A DNA stretch of 64,000 nt from JANQFV01 sp964468185 (GTDB taxonomy: Bacteria; Planctomycetota; Phycisphaerae; UBA1845; Fen-1342). This document shows positions 51,557-60,415 of this stretch, piece by piece. Location of the stretch: NCBI GenBank assembly GCA_964468185.1, contig CAYXTR010000007.1, positions 62,001 through 126,000 on the forward strand, read 5' to 3'. Within the stretch, counting starts at the first letter, position 1. The number at the start of each line of letters is the position of its first letter. Made by a program: the position numbers and the translations under genes. The notes beneath the pieces are model-generated. The model was not told the DNA's origin and did no database searches. It was given only the letters and a program-made list of their open reading frames with translations.

Positions 51557-53410
51557 CTACGGGACGATAGGGAGCGCCACGTCGGCGATGACGATTGTGC
51601 CGCTGGCGTCGCGGGCACCGACGCGGATGATGACGCGATCGTAGTCGTCCACGGCACCGCCGGCGGTGCCGACGGTTGTGAACCGGCCGTCGCCGGCGGT
51701 TCCGTCTATGCCGATTCCGTCATCGCGGGGGTCATCGCGGAACGAGGCCGGCGAGTTGGCGCCTTCGCCGATGTATACGCCGTCGACCATCTCATCGGCA
51801 CAGGTTTCGACGACGTCGTCGAGGCCGTCGGGATCGGAGATGATGTACTCGAGCGCGACGTCGGCGCCGGGCGGGGCGCTGCGTGAGAGACTCATGGGGC
51901 TGAGCCGCGTGTGTGAGATGCCGGGCGGGTGGTAGCCCATGGTGGTCGTGAAGTGACCGATGTAGATCGAGTTCTTCAGGGGTGAAGTGGACTCGCGGTA
52001 GATGAACATGAGCGTGCCCGTTTCGCTCATGCAGATCTGCTCGGTCATGTTGAGGCTGATGGTGAAGGGCAACAGCTCGATCGCAGCGCCGTTGGTGGTG
52101 GTGACGCGCTTGCCGCCGCGGCCGCTGCTGTCGTTGAAGACCATCGTGCTACCGGTGCGGTCGAGGGCGACGCCGCCGACGTTGTTGCCGCTGGCGATGA
52201 GGTTTCGGCGGTTGCCGCCGTAGATGTCGACGGTGGCGTATTGGGACGCGGCCTGGTCCTGGTAGACGATGCGGCCGTTGTCGCCGGAGAGTTGGAGCCA
52301 GGCCTTGTAGCCGGTGCGATCATCGGTGAGCTGGCGGATATCGCCATCGTCCCAGATGAAGAGCTCGACCTGGTAGCCGGCGGGGGTCTGTGCGAGCAGC
52401 AGGAAAGCGACCTCGGTGCCGTAGTCGTTGACGGCCATGTCCCAGACGCGGTAGCCGCTGCCGAAGGTGGGGGTAATGGTGTCGGCGTCGATGAGCATGG
52501 TCAGGCCGCTGCCGTCGTCGTTCAGGCTCCAGATGTTCCAATCGTCGAGGATGAAGATCTTGTCGCCGGTCTCGGTGGTTTCCAGGCGATTGATGTCACC
52601 GGGGCCGGGGTGGCCGCTGACGTCGATGGTGGAGACGGTGCCGAGTTCCCACTTGTAGATTTCATCTTCGTAGCCGCTGGACATGTAGGCGCGGGAGCCA
52701 TTGCCGGCGACCGCGAGGAAGCGGATCTGGCCGTTGCCGTCGGGGAGGTCGAACTCGGTGCGGCTGATGCCGGCGAGGTCGTTGATGACCCAGCCCTTGC
52801 GGTCGTCGCCGGTGCCGGCGCCGTTGGTGACGAAGATCTTGCTGGCGGCATCGGCCATGCGGGCCAGCTTGATGTTGAATGGGTTGCCGAGTTCGTCGGT
52901 TGTGAGGATGCGGTCGTAGACGGCGTAGAGCTCGTGGCCGGCATCGCCGAAGCTGAGGAAGACGGCAGTAATCGTCTTATTCTCGTCCATGGTGACGTTG
53001 AGCGGGACCTGCTCGCCGGTAACGTCACCTTCCCAGCGATCGAAGCGCCAGCCGGCGTCGGGGACCGGGGTCAGCGCAACCTGTGTGCCGGGGGCGTACG
53101 TGGACTCATCGGGCGTGACGACGCCGTGGCCCTGGATGTTGATGGTGAGCGAGCGCATGTTGGCCGGCGGGTTGACGATGTCGTTGTTGTCTCCGCCGGA
53201 GTTGTTGTTTGCGTGGTCATCGCCGCCGCTATCGTTGTCGTTGTTTCCGCTGTCGCCGGTATTTTGATTGGGGGCATCCTGGGCGCTCTGATCGTCGAGT
53301 GGGGCGGGTGCTGCGGATGGGCAGCCGCCGGGGATGATGAAGAGACTGAGTGCGAGCAGCGCGATGACGAGCTGGCACAGGCTGCGTGTGTTGTGGATTG
53401 GGCGGCGCAT
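51557..53410 (-). CDS. Lipoprotein with InlB-type B-repeat and beta-propeller-like domain
   Basis: A 617-residue exported protein. The signal peptide has a lipobox, IIPGGC. Residues about 40-82 are a low-complexity N/D/G linker. A bacterial B-repeat (about 88-152) is recognisable by YAPGTQVALTPVPDAGWRFDRWEG and the closing NKTITAVF. The remaining part has repeated blades such as IWSLNDDGSGL, LFIWDDGDIRQLTDD and VDIYGGNRRNL, like a TolB/PD40 propeller, and ends with a small Asp-rich domain, DPRDDGIGIDGTAGDG. AGGAG precedes the ATG. It is likely a surface-anchored binding protein. No enzyme motif is seen. Confidence 0.75.
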   Translation of the reverse strand: MRRPIHNTRSLCQLVIALLALSLFIIPGGCPSAAPAPLDDQSAQDAPNQNTGDSGNNDNDSGGDDHANNNSGGDNNDIVNPPANMRSLTINIQGHGVVTPDESTYAPGTQVALTPVPDAGWRFDRWEGDVTGEQVPLNVTMDENKTITAVFLSFGDAGHELYAVYDRILTTDELGNPFNIKLARMADAASKIFVTNGAGTGDDRKGWVINDLAGISRTEFDLPDGNGQIRFLAVAGNGSRAYMSSGYEDEIYKWELGTVSTIDVSGHPGPGDINRLETTETGDKIFILDDWNIWSLNDDGSGLTMLIDADTITPTFGSGYRVWDMAVNDYGTEVAFLLLAQTPAGYQVELFIWDDGDIRQLTDDRTGYKAWLQLSGDNGRIVYQDQAASQYATVDIYGGNRRNLIASGNNVGGVALDRTGSTMVFNDSSGRGGKRVTTTNGAAIELLPFTISLNMTEQICMSETGTLMFIYRESTSPLKNSIYIGHFTTTMGYHPPGISHTRLSPMSLSRSAPPGADVALEYIISDPDGLDDVVETCADEMVDGVYIGEGANSPASFRDDPRDDGIGIDGTAGDGRFTTVGTAGGAVDDYDRVIIRVGARDASGTIVIADVALPIVP

Positions 53411-53716
53411 GATGGACTCCTATGTGTTTCGACGACGCCCCCCCGGGAACTATGACGCGGTGTCGTGGACATGGGGGGTCCTGGAATCCATCGTACTGTG
53501 GTGCAACCCGAAAACGTAATAAAAAGTCTAGAGAGTCGTATATTCACATATGTACTGCGTCTCAAACCTATCGGACGATTTGCTTATGGGACGGCGGCGC
53601 AATACCAGTGCATTGGTATATTGTCACGGTCGTACTGAAGTATTGCGCGGTGCGCGGGTAGACCCGTGTTGACGGGGTGCGCGTGACGGAAACCCGATAA
53701 TGTCGTGGGCCTCTTG
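53411..53716. other. Intergenic region with AT-rich tract and inverted repeat
   Basis: 306 bp with no gene. Bases about 53515-53620 are AT-rich and probably promoter DNA for the lipoprotein at 53410. ATACCA (53602-53607) and TGGTAT (53614-53619) form a 6-bp inverted repeat that could be an operator. Confidence 0.4.
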
Positions 53717-54733
53717 TTATTCGGCAGGATCGGGAATCCACTTCAGACGGGCGAGGCGGATGCCCTGAATGTCGGGGAGCAGGGCGGCGATATAGTGCTG
53801 GTTGTCGTGGATGACGACTTCGGGGGCGGCGACCGGCAGCAGGCAGACGAAGTGCTCGTCCGCGTGCTCATCGACGCCGAAATCGGTCGGGTCCTTGGAG
53901 CGGTATACGGATGTCGTGGGCGGTTTGGCGTAGCGCTGCGTGCGGAAGAGGTAGTAGTAGTCGCCGACCTTGACGACGTGGGGGCATTCGGCGGAGTACC
54001 AGGCGTCGCTGGTCAGGCCGCCGCGGCTGACGACCTTGGACGCGCTCCAGGTGCGGAGGTCTTTGGAGCGGCGGAGGTATACGGCGCCGACGCGGTTGGG
54101 GAAGGCGGTGTAGTAGCAATACCACTCGTCGCCGACGCGGAGGACCATGGCGTCGCGGGCGTTGGCATCGGGGCCCTCATCGAACATGCCGGTGTGGCCG
54201 GCGGGGTAGACCCAGCGCTCGAACTTCTTGCCGTCTTCGGAGCGGGCGAGGCAGATGTGATTCCAGTCGCCGTAGAACATGTGGTAAACGTCGTCGATGG
54301 GGACGACGTGGGGGGCCTGCATGCCGCCGACGGTTTCGCCGTAGGCGGGCTCGGCCTGCATGGCGACGCCTTGGGGGGTCCAGTTGGTGTCGGTTAGTTT
54401 CTGGGCTTGCCAGGCGTGGAAGAGGCGTGAGTTTCCGCCGCAGCGGGTATGGCGGATACAGGACCAGAGTTGCCAGGAGCCGTCGCGGGCCTGCCAGATG
54501 CCGAAGTCGACGGGTTCCTGGCGGCCGTTGGGGTTATCGGGTTCGGGGCCGGTGAGTTCGCCGAGGTCGGGGTTTCCGGCGATTTGCCACCAGGAGCCGA
54601 CGATGACGGGCATGCGGGGGCCGGAGCGTGGGATGCTGGAGCAGCCGGCGAGGATGGGGATGAGGAGGAAGGTGGTGAGGGTAAGGAGGAGGTGGGGTGA
54701 GGTGAGGCGGAGGAGGGAGGTTTCGTGCTGCAT
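53717..54733 (-). CDS. Lipoprotein with five-bladed beta-propeller (GH32/43-like)
   Basis: A 338-residue lipoprotein; the signal sequence ends in the lipobox ILAGC. The mature part carries the repeated pattern of five-bladed propellers: GIWQARDGSWQLWSCIR, APHVVPIDDVYHMFYGDWNHICLARSEDGKKFERW, ARDAMVLRVGDEWYCYYTA, ECPHVVKVGDYYYLFRTQ (quoted in parts). Acidic residues after blade starts (for example DAMVLR and ECPHV) correspond to the family's catalytic positions. Relatives act on arabinan, xylan, fructan or beta-mannosides; the substrate cannot be set here. No sugar transporter or regulator is nearby. Confidence 0.72.
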   Translation of the reverse strand: MQHETSLLRLTSPHLLLTLTTFLLIPILAGCSSIPRSGPRMPVIVGSWWQIAGNPDLGELTGPEPDNPNGRQEPVDFGIWQARDGSWQLWSCIRHTRCGGNSRLFHAWQAQKLTDTNWTPQGVAMQAEPAYGETVGGMQAPHVVPIDDVYHMFYGDWNHICLARSEDGKKFERWVYPAGHTGMFDEGPDANARDAMVLRVGDEWYCYYTAFPNRVGAVYLRRSKDLRTWSASKVVSRGGLTSDAWYSAECPHVVKVGDYYYLFRTQRYAKPPTTSVYRSKDPTDFGVDEHADEHFVCLLPVAAPEVVIHDNQHYIAALLPDIQGIRLARLKWIPDPAE

Positions 54734-54970
54734 GGTGGTCCCCTGTTCAGGTGGAGATCATGGTTTTTCGAGGCGAATGGAACGGTTCATTCGCGGCTGT
54801 CGAGGAGTTTACGGGGATGTTGGGTTGATTTCAAACGGTGCGGCGGTGAGGGTAGCGCGTAGTCGTAGGCCGGCTAGCTGGTTTTCGGAGACGAGTTTAC
54901 GTGACGGCCCATTGACGTCGGGATGTGGGACGGGACTGCCTGACGTGTGGTACTCGGGGAGTGTTTGGTG

Positions 54971-55822
54971 ATGAATGAGAACGGTCGAGCGAACGAGGGG
55001 GAACTGACGGGTGCGAACCCCGATGTGTTGGGTGCGTTGCGGAAACGGCTGAATGTGGCGTTTGGACTGCTGCTGGTCGCGATAGTAACGGCGTTTGCCG
55101 GGCTGATGAGGGGTTGGGCGCCGCTGGTGGTTGCGTTTCCGCTGGTGCCGATTGTGGCAGTGGCGGCGATGATTGCTGCCGGTCGTGTGCGACTGGAGGG
55201 TGACGCGCGGGGTTTGGAGGCCGCCGGTCTGGCGCAATTGGCTGGGCGTTGGATAACTGCGGCCGGCGCAGTGATGGTGGTCTTGGGCGCGATCCTGGTC
55301 CTTGAAATGCTGGCGGTGGCGCGGACATGCAGCAAGGCGGCCGTGTCGTGGTCGCACCTGCGGGGGATCGGCCAGGCTATCAAGTTGTACCATGCAGATT
55401 ACGCGGAGTATCCGCCGCATCTGCATGTGTTGGTTGGTGAGGGCATGTGCACACCGAAGCAGCTCATGTCTCCGCAGGATGTGGTTCATGAGTCGGACGT
55501 GATGGCACTGGGCTACAGCTCTTACTTGTATCAGCCGGGACGTGGGGCGTGGCAGGCGGATCCTGGATTGGTACTGGCGTATGAGCGATTGCCATTCGGA
55601 ATGCATGGGACGATGGAATATGGTCGACCGTTGCGCGTGCAGGGCGTGTTGTTTGCTGACGGAACCGTGCGGCCGCTGAGCATGGATGAGATTGCGGAGG
55701 CGATGCTGCGGGATCGGCGCAAGCGGATTGAACTGGGCTGGCCGGTGGGCGAGGGCGTGGCTGGACCGGGTGGTGACTCGCGGGTGAAGCTCCGGGATGC
55801 TGGCGGTCAGGTTGTGCGGTAG
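54971..55822 (+). CDS. Membrane protein with pseudopilin-like C-terminal domain, hypothetical
   Basis: A 283-residue protein with three or four N-terminal TM helices (about 28-130). The soluble part then opens with RGIGQAIKLYHADYAEYPPHLHVLVGEGMCTPKQL and continues with LFADGTVRPLSMDE, a pattern similar to the globular part of type II secretion pseudopilins and DUF1559 proteins in planctomycetes. MNENGRAN at 54971 is the likely start. A C-terminal tail rich in Gly and Arg follows. Its role is unknown; the fused polytopic N-terminus is unusual for pseudopilins. A strong hairpin follows the stop. Confidence 0.6.
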   Translation: MNENGRANEGELTGANPDVLGALRKRLNVAFGLLLVAIVTAFAGLMRGWAPLVVAFPLVPIVAVAAMIAAGRVRLEGDARGLEAAGLAQLAGRWITAAGAVMVVLGAILVLEMLAVARTCSKAAVSWSHLRGIGQAIKLYHADYAEYPPHLHVLVGEGMCTPKQLMSPQDVVHESDVMALGYSSYLYQPGRGAWQADPGLVLAYERLPFGMHGTMEYGRPLRVQGVLFADGTVRPLSMDEIAEAMLRDRRKRIELGWPVGEGVAGPGGDSRVKLRDAGGQVVR

Positions 55823-55827
55823 AAAGA

Positions 55828-55857
55828 GACGCCGGGCCTCTTGGGAGGCCCGGCGTC
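55828..55857 (+). terminator. Terminator-like hairpin after the membrane protein gene
   Basis: GACGCCGGGCCT and AGGCCCGGCGTC form a perfect 12-bp stem with a 6-base loop, 5 bp after the stop and followed by TTG. Confidence 0.6.
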
Positions 55858-55929
55858 TTGCGGACTTGGAGGACTGTCTTTTGGTCGCCTGCCCTTTGTG
55901 GTTGGCAGGCGCGCGGCCGGAGTGGCTTA

Positions 55930-55956
55930 CTGACCGACCTGAGGTCGATCCTCCAG
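55930..55956. repeat. Palindromic intergenic repeat, copy 4 (inverted)
   Basis: CTGACCGACCTGAGGTCG followed by ATCCTCCAG is the reverse complement of the 3618-3644 copy with three substitutions. Just before it CGCCTGCC (55886-55893) and GGCAGGCG (55904-55911) form an 8-bp stem, and TTGGAGGA at about 55866 mirrors the final TCCTCCAG, giving a nested inverted element of about 90 bp. Confidence 0.65.
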
Positions 55957-55993
55957 CCGGGGATGACGGCCGGTACGTCTCGTCGGCTTCGTG

Positions 55994-56785
55994 TTACCGG
56001 CGGCGGAGACGGGTCAGGACCAGGCCGGCGAGGGCGAAGGTGGCCAGGCTGGTCGGCTCCGGCGTAATGGTGACCGTGGCCAGCAGCTCTTCGCGCTCGA
56101 GCCCGTCGGTCAGCGTGTACGCGGGGGTCTCGATGCCGACGATTGAGGCCATGTAGGCGTCGGCGCCTTCACTGCCGAAGAAGTTATGCACGACGCCCCC
56201 CTCGTCGGTACCGGCAGCACCGTCCTGACCGACGACGAACGCGGGGCCGTCCATGATGTCATTCACCTCGGTGCCGGCGTCCCAGATCATGCTGCCGTAG
56301 ATTTCGAGCGTCAGCGGGCCCTGAAAGCTCCCGCCGGCGTCGAACAGCTCGATCAACATGGGGTCATCGTTGCCGATGAAGAGGTCGTTGGAGGGAATGA
56401 CCATGGAAGCGAAGCTGAAGTAGCGGTTGACGGTTGCGTCGCCGACGTCGAAGGTCGTCGAGTTGGACTGGCCCGGCGTAAACGGCGGCGGACCCGAGGG
56501 CGAGAAGAGTACGCCCGAGACGCCGCTGGCACCGCTGCTGACGAACTCGCTGTCGAGGACGGACGGGTCGCCGAGCTCGGCGATGAGTTCGATGCCGGGG
56601 CTGGCCGCGGAGCCGGCGTCGAAGGCGTCGAACGTGCCGTCGTGGACCGCGTGCCAGACCGGGGTGAATGAGAAGCCGCCGGCGGGCTGGTTGTTGGTGA
56701 CTTCGACGGTGATGTCGGTTGCGGAAGCGGTAAGTGGAAGCGCTGCGATTGCCGCGAGCGCCAGGCAAGTTCTGGCGAGTTTCAT
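55994..56785 (-). CDS. Secreted spondin-N-like PEP-CTERM protein
   Basis: A 263-residue exported protein. The signal peptide is cleaved near ASA-TD. The mature part opens with ITVEVTNNQPAGG and FTPVWHAVHDGTFDAFDAG, then ELIAELGDPS, the pattern of bacterial Spondin_N-type domains. A late TPEPTSLATFALAGL plus RLRRR is a full PEP-CTERM sorting tail. Such proteins are thought to be placed in the matrix or outer surface by exosortase. It is unrelated in sequence to the three PEP-CTERM proteins at 3.9-7.8 kb. Confidence 0.85.
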   Translation of the reverse strand: MKLARTCLALAAIAALPLTASATDITVEVTNNQPAGGFSFTPVWHAVHDGTFDAFDAGSAASPGIELIAELGDPSVLDSEFVSSGASGVSGVLFSPSGPPPFTPGQSNSTTFDVGDATVNRYFSFASMVIPSNDLFIGNDDPMLIELFDAGGSFQGPLTLEIYGSMIWDAGTEVNDIMDGPAFVVGQDGAAGTDEGGVVHNFFGSEGADAYMASIVGIETPAYTLTDGLEREELLATVTITPEPTSLATFALAGLVLTRLRRR

Positions 56786-56836
56786 GGATCTTTCTCCCTA
56801 TCCTGGTTTGTTGGTACCGTCGTGGCCCGGACGTTT

Positions 56837-56854
56837 GCGGATCACGCGATCCGC
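56837..56854. promoter_or_regulatory. Short inverted repeat upstream of the spondin-type gene
   Basis: GCGGATC and GATCCGC form a perfect 7-bp inverted repeat with a 4-base spacer, 52 bp upstream of the spondin-type gene's start and within the region divergent to the antiporter. It could be an operator or a leader hairpin. Confidence 0.3.
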
Positions 56855-57007
56855 CGCGTGGGTTACGGTAGGTTCGTCGGGCGCCCCTGCTGGACCTTGC
56901 AGTGAATCCGGAGGAAAAAGTGTGCGGTGCGTCGGGGAGCAGGTATGAGTATGATCATCGGCCGTGGCTAGCGGTCGTGCGGTACAGGCGAATCGAGTGG
57001 AGTGGGT

Positions 57008-58825
57008 ATGACGGGCTTGGCGGATCCGGCGCTGTTGGCGGCTCTGATGCTGCTGGCGGCTATTCTGGGCGGTTATGGCGGCGCGCTGGTCCGGGTGCCG
57101 CGCGTGGTGGGGTACCTGCTGGCGGGGGTGGCGCTGCATTATGGACTGCTGTACCTGAATACCGGGAGGTTGCACGGTGCGTTATCGGCGGAGTTTGAGA
57201 TTGCGGTGGGGCACCTGACCAGCGTGCGCACGGTGGCGCTCGGTCTGATCATGTTCTCGATGGGGAACGTGTTTGAGGCGCAGCATATACACGCCGTGGC
57301 GCCGCGGGTGCTGCGACTGACGTTGACGAAGTTGATCTGCGTGGTGGTGCTGGTTGGCGCGGGATGCACTGGATTGGCGTTCCTCGCGCAGGGCTACGTG
57401 CTGAATGAGGCCGTGTCGCTGGGATTGCTGTTGGGGCTGGCGGCGATTGCGACGGCGCCGGCGGCGACTTTGCTGGTGTTGCGGGAGTACGAGGCGAAGG
57501 GCACGAACAGCGATGCGATTCTGACGATGACGGCGATCAACAACGTCGTGTGCATCGTGCTGTTTCACCTGGCGTTCATCGTGCTGTCGTGGAGTGGGTT
57601 GATTGAGTCGGGCTACAGCACGGGGCGGTGGTTGTGGCTGGATCTGCTGGTGACGTCGCTGGGGAGCATCGGTCTGGGGGTAGCGATCGGGCTACTGTTC
57701 AGTGTGATCTACATCAAGATCACGATTGCGGATTTCATGTTGCTGTTTCTCGGTGTGCTGGTCGTGCTGGGGGTGTTTCGGGACTCGCTCTCGGAACATT
57801 GGCACTTGTCGTACAGCTATCTGCTGACGTGTTTGTTTGTCGGGGCGACTTTCGCGAATACGACGCCGGACCAGGAGCCGTTTCATCATGCGTTGCGGAC
57901 GTTTGCCGGGCCGATCTTTGCGTTGTTCTTTGTCCTGGCAGGGTTTCAGTTGCACATTGGTGACTTGCTGCATGTGGGTTGGGTGGGGCTGGCGTATATT
58001 GTGCTGCGGATTGTCGGCAAGGTGCTCGGCGGTTGGCTGGGCGTGAGGTGGCTGCACGGGGCGGAGTACACGCCGCAGATCGGGATGGGCATGTTGTGTC
58101 AGGCGGGCGTGGCGATCGGGCTGGCGGCGTTTGTGGCGACGACGTGGGGGACGTTTGAGGGGGGTGTGTTTGTGCCGCACCCGGCGGCGGCGGCGTTTCA
58201 GACGATTATCCTGGGGGCGGTGGTCGTGTATGAACTGGTGGGGCCGATTGCGCTGAAGCAGGTGGTGGTGCGCAGTGGCGAGGTGAAGGCGGTGACGTTG
58301 TTGCGGCGTCGCCGCACGCCGGGGCACCAGGCCGAATCGGTCTGGGAGCAGGCGTGGGAGGCGTTGGTGCGGACGTTCTCGTCGGGTGGGCGGAAGATCC
58401 CGCGCGCGGAGTACAAGCTGTTGGCCCGGCACATCATGCGGTCGAATGTGAAGCTCTTGTCGGCGGCCGCGCGGTTTGACGAAGTGTTGCACTTTGCGGA
58501 GGGGAGCCGGTTCAATCATTTTCCGGTGGTGGAGGATGATGGATCTTATGTGGGGATGGTGCACTACGCGGACTTGCGGCACATCATCTATGCGCCGCAT
58601 ATTCGAAACCTGGTGACGGCGACCGACCTGGCGCGGACGGATACGCCGACGGTGACGCGCGATACGGCGGTGGATCAGGTGTTTGACCTGTTTCACGACA
58701 CGGATCTGGGATCGATCGCGGTTGTCGAAGCGGAAAGCAAGCGGGTGGTGGGGATGGTGGAGCAGCGGGATCTGCTGATGGCGGTGCGGGCGGATCAGCA
58801 TCGGACGGGGCAGGAGGCGGGCTGA
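57008..58825 (+). CDS. Kef-type cation:proton antiporter with CBS domains
   Basis: A 605-residue CPA2-family transporter. Twelve or so TM helices cover residues about 5-415; LIMFSMGNVFEAQHI, LGLAAIATAPAATLLVLREYEAKG and QAGVAIGLAAFV are the family signatures. A soluble tail (about 430-605) contains a CBS pair, seen in FNHFPVVEDDGSYVGMVHYADLR and LGSIAVVEAESKRVVGMVE (each read in parts), likely binding adenine nucleotides to gate transport. It replaces the TrkA-N domain of KefB/KefC. It exchanges Na+ or K+ for H+; the ion is not evident. ATG 57008 is preferred over GTG 57002. Confidence 0.88.
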   Translation: MTGLADPALLAALMLLAAILGGYGGALVRVPRVVGYLLAGVALHYGLLYLNTGRLHGALSAEFEIAVGHLTSVRTVALGLIMFSMGNVFEAQHIHAVAPRVLRLTLTKLICVVVLVGAGCTGLAFLAQGYVLNEAVSLGLLLGLAAIATAPAATLLVLREYEAKGTNSDAILTMTAINNVVCIVLFHLAFIVLSWSGLIESGYSTGRWLWLDLLVTSLGSIGLGVAIGLLFSVIYIKITIADFMLLFLGVLVVLGVFRDSLSEHWHLSYSYLLTCLFVGATFANTTPDQEPFHHALRTFAGPIFALFFVLAGFQLHIGDLLHVGWVGLAYIVLRIVGKVLGGWLGVRWLHGAEYTPQIGMGMLCQAGVAIGLAAFVATTWGTFEGGVFVPHPAAAAFQTIILGAVVVYELVGPIALKQVVVRSGEVKAVTLLRRRRTPGHQAESVWEQAWEALVRTFSSGGRKIPRAEYKLLARHIMRSNVKLLSAAARFDEVLHFAEGSRFNHFPVVEDDGSYVGMVHYADLRHIIYAPHIRNLVTATDLARTDTPTVTRDTAVDQVFDLFHDTDLGSIAVVEAESKRVVGMVEQRDLLMAVRADQHRTGQEAG

Positions 58826-58847
58826 GCGGCGACGGGCCGTCCGGTCT

Positions 58848-59795
58848 TCAGTCGAAGCGCCAGAGGCCGGCAGTGCGGGCGCTGTCGTACGCCTGTTGCA
58901 TCTCGGACGTCGTGACGGGGCGGTTCAGTTCAGGATGTCGTGTGGGGCAGACCCGGTGGGCGGGGCGGTACTGGCCCATGATGTTGATGAAGGTATCGCG
59001 GGAAATGTGTTCGCTGAGCCACTGGAAGATGGCAGCGCTCTCTGCGACGTGGTCGGGCACGACGAGGTGGCGGACGAGCACGCCACGGCAGGCACGGCCG
59101 GCGGAATCGACCTGGAGGTCGCCGACCTGACGGTGCATTTCGCTGACGGCGGCCCGGGCGACTTCTGCGTAGTCGGGGGCGTTCAGGTAGCGGGCGCCCG
59201 GGCTGCTGGTGGCGAACTTGAAATCGGGCATGTAGATATCGACGAGGCCGTCGAGCCAGCGCAGCGTGTCGACGGTGTCGTACGCGCTGGTGTTGTAGAC
59301 GAGGGGGAGGCGCAGGCCGGTTTCGATCGCGGGGATCAGGGCGGCGATAATTTGCGGTACGACGTGTGAGGGCGTGACGAAGTTGATGTTGTGGCAGCCG
59401 ACGTCCTGGAGGCCCAGCATGACGCGGGCGAGGTCTCCGGGCGTGACGGGGCGTTCGGCATTGCAGCGGCTGATGTCGGCGTTCTGGCAGAAGTCACAGC
59501 CGAGGTTGCAGCCGGCGAAGAAAATGGTGCCGCTGCCCCGTGAGCCGCGGAGCACGTCTTCTTCGCCGAGGTGGGGGAAGGCGGAGGCGATCTGCGCCTG
59601 ATGACCGATGAGGCAGGTGCCGAGTTCGTCGCGCGTGCGGTCGACGGCGCAGGCGCGGGGGCAGATGTGGCAGTCGCGGAGTTGCTCTTCGGCAGCAGCG
59701 GCGCGGTGACGCATTTCGGGGAGGCGGCCGGGGGTGAGGTAGGCAGGTTTGAAGTCGCGCACGACGAAGCCGGCGTGGGGGTCGGGCATGGTCAT
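58848..59795 (-). CDS. Radical SAM protein, PflX-like
   Basis: A 315-residue enzyme. The N-terminus has CHICPRAC and a fourth Cys in GTCLIG (Cys42, 45, 49, 61). The radical SAM motif CNLGCDFC (Cys96, 100, 103) is of the CxxxCxxC type. NINFVTPSHVVPQI and LPLVYNTSAYD follow, as in PflX/COG1313. The family resembles pyruvate formate-lyase activase but its substrate is unknown. The start at 59795 is fixed by an ATGA overlap with the stop of the upstream DCC-family gene, a good sign of coupled translation; earlier in-frame Met codons overlap that gene. Confidence 0.88.
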   Translation of the reverse strand: MTMPDPHAGFVVRDFKPAYLTPGRLPEMRHRAAAAEEQLRDCHICPRACAVDRTRDELGTCLIGHQAQIASAFPHLGEEDVLRGSRGSGTIFFAGCNLGCDFCQNADISRCNAERPVTPGDLARVMLGLQDVGCHNINFVTPSHVVPQIIAALIPAIETGLRLPLVYNTSAYDTVDTLRWLDGLVDIYMPDFKFATSSPGARYLNAPDYAEVARAAVSEMHRQVGDLQVDSAGRACRGVLVRHLVVPDHVAESAAIFQWLSEHISRDTFINIMGQYRPAHRVCPTRHPELNRPVTTSEMQQAYDSARTAGLWRFD

Positions 59796-60157
59796 GACTC
59801 GCAGGATTGACACCGGCGGAACCACCGATTGCGGTGTCGGGCAAACCAGTCGTACAGCATATCGCGCAGGGGGGTGGGGATGGCGAAGAGGACGGCGGCA
59901 GCGGGCCACGGCCAGGGAAGCGCGAGGGTCATGCGGAGGATGGCGGAACTGCGGAGATAGACCCGTTGCCCGTCGATCAGACAGACGGAAGCGGGTTGGG
60001 CAGGTGAAATGCCGCAGGTCGTGCAAAGTGGGGCGGCTGCGGGGGTCGATGCCCCTGCGAAGCGGAGGCGGCCGTGCGCGGTCCGGCGGCGGATGAAATC
60101 GATGGCTGCCTTGCAGACTTGGCAGTTATCGTCATACAGAATGGTGAGTTGCGACAT
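59792..60157 (-). CDS. DCC-family thiol-disulfide oxidoreductase-like protein
   Basis: A 121-residue thioredoxin-like protein. It starts with LTILYDDNCQVC, the DxxCxxC signature of the DUF393 (YuxK) family (Cys12, Cys15), and has SVCLIDGQRVYLRSSAIL and PLRDMLYDWFARHRNRWF, typical for the group. It probably reduces or oxidises protein thiols. MSQLTIL (60157) is the start. The final bases overlap the PflX-like gene, so the pair forms an operon; DCC may keep the iron-sulfur enzyme's Cys reduced, which is speculation. Confidence 0.85.
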   Translation of the reverse strand: MSQLTILYDDNCQVCKAAIDFIRRRTAHGRLRFAGASTPAAAPLCTTCGISPAQPASVCLIDGQRVYLRSSAILRMTLALPWPWPAAAVLFAIPTPLRDMLYDWFARHRNRWFRRCQSCES

Positions 60158-60293
60158 TTCCGCACTCCGCATTGGGCTTCAGCTGAGATTGTAGGTGCGG
60201 ATGCACGGGTGGGGTGGCCGGCGTGGCGGTGGCCCAGCCGAACATTTTGCTCACATATTGTTAATCTGACACTGATGCGTCAGAATTAGCTTA

Positions 60294-60301
60294 ACGAAGC
60301 G
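60294..60301. promoter_or_regulatory. ACGAAGCG motif upstream of phoB
   Basis: The octamer also occurs twice at 63035-63053. It lies about 115 bp upstream of phoB, next to CTGAC/GTCAG arms (about 60266-60283). A role as a PhoB half site is possible. Confidence 0.3.
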
Positions 60302-60415
60302 TAAGGGTTTCGACGGGCAGCGCTTAGCGACCTGGGGTGTGGATTCCCGGGTGCTTGGCTCGGCACGGGAGCGGGCGGCGCGTGTTCGTTGTGGATCTCT
60401 TCGCGGAGTGAGGCC

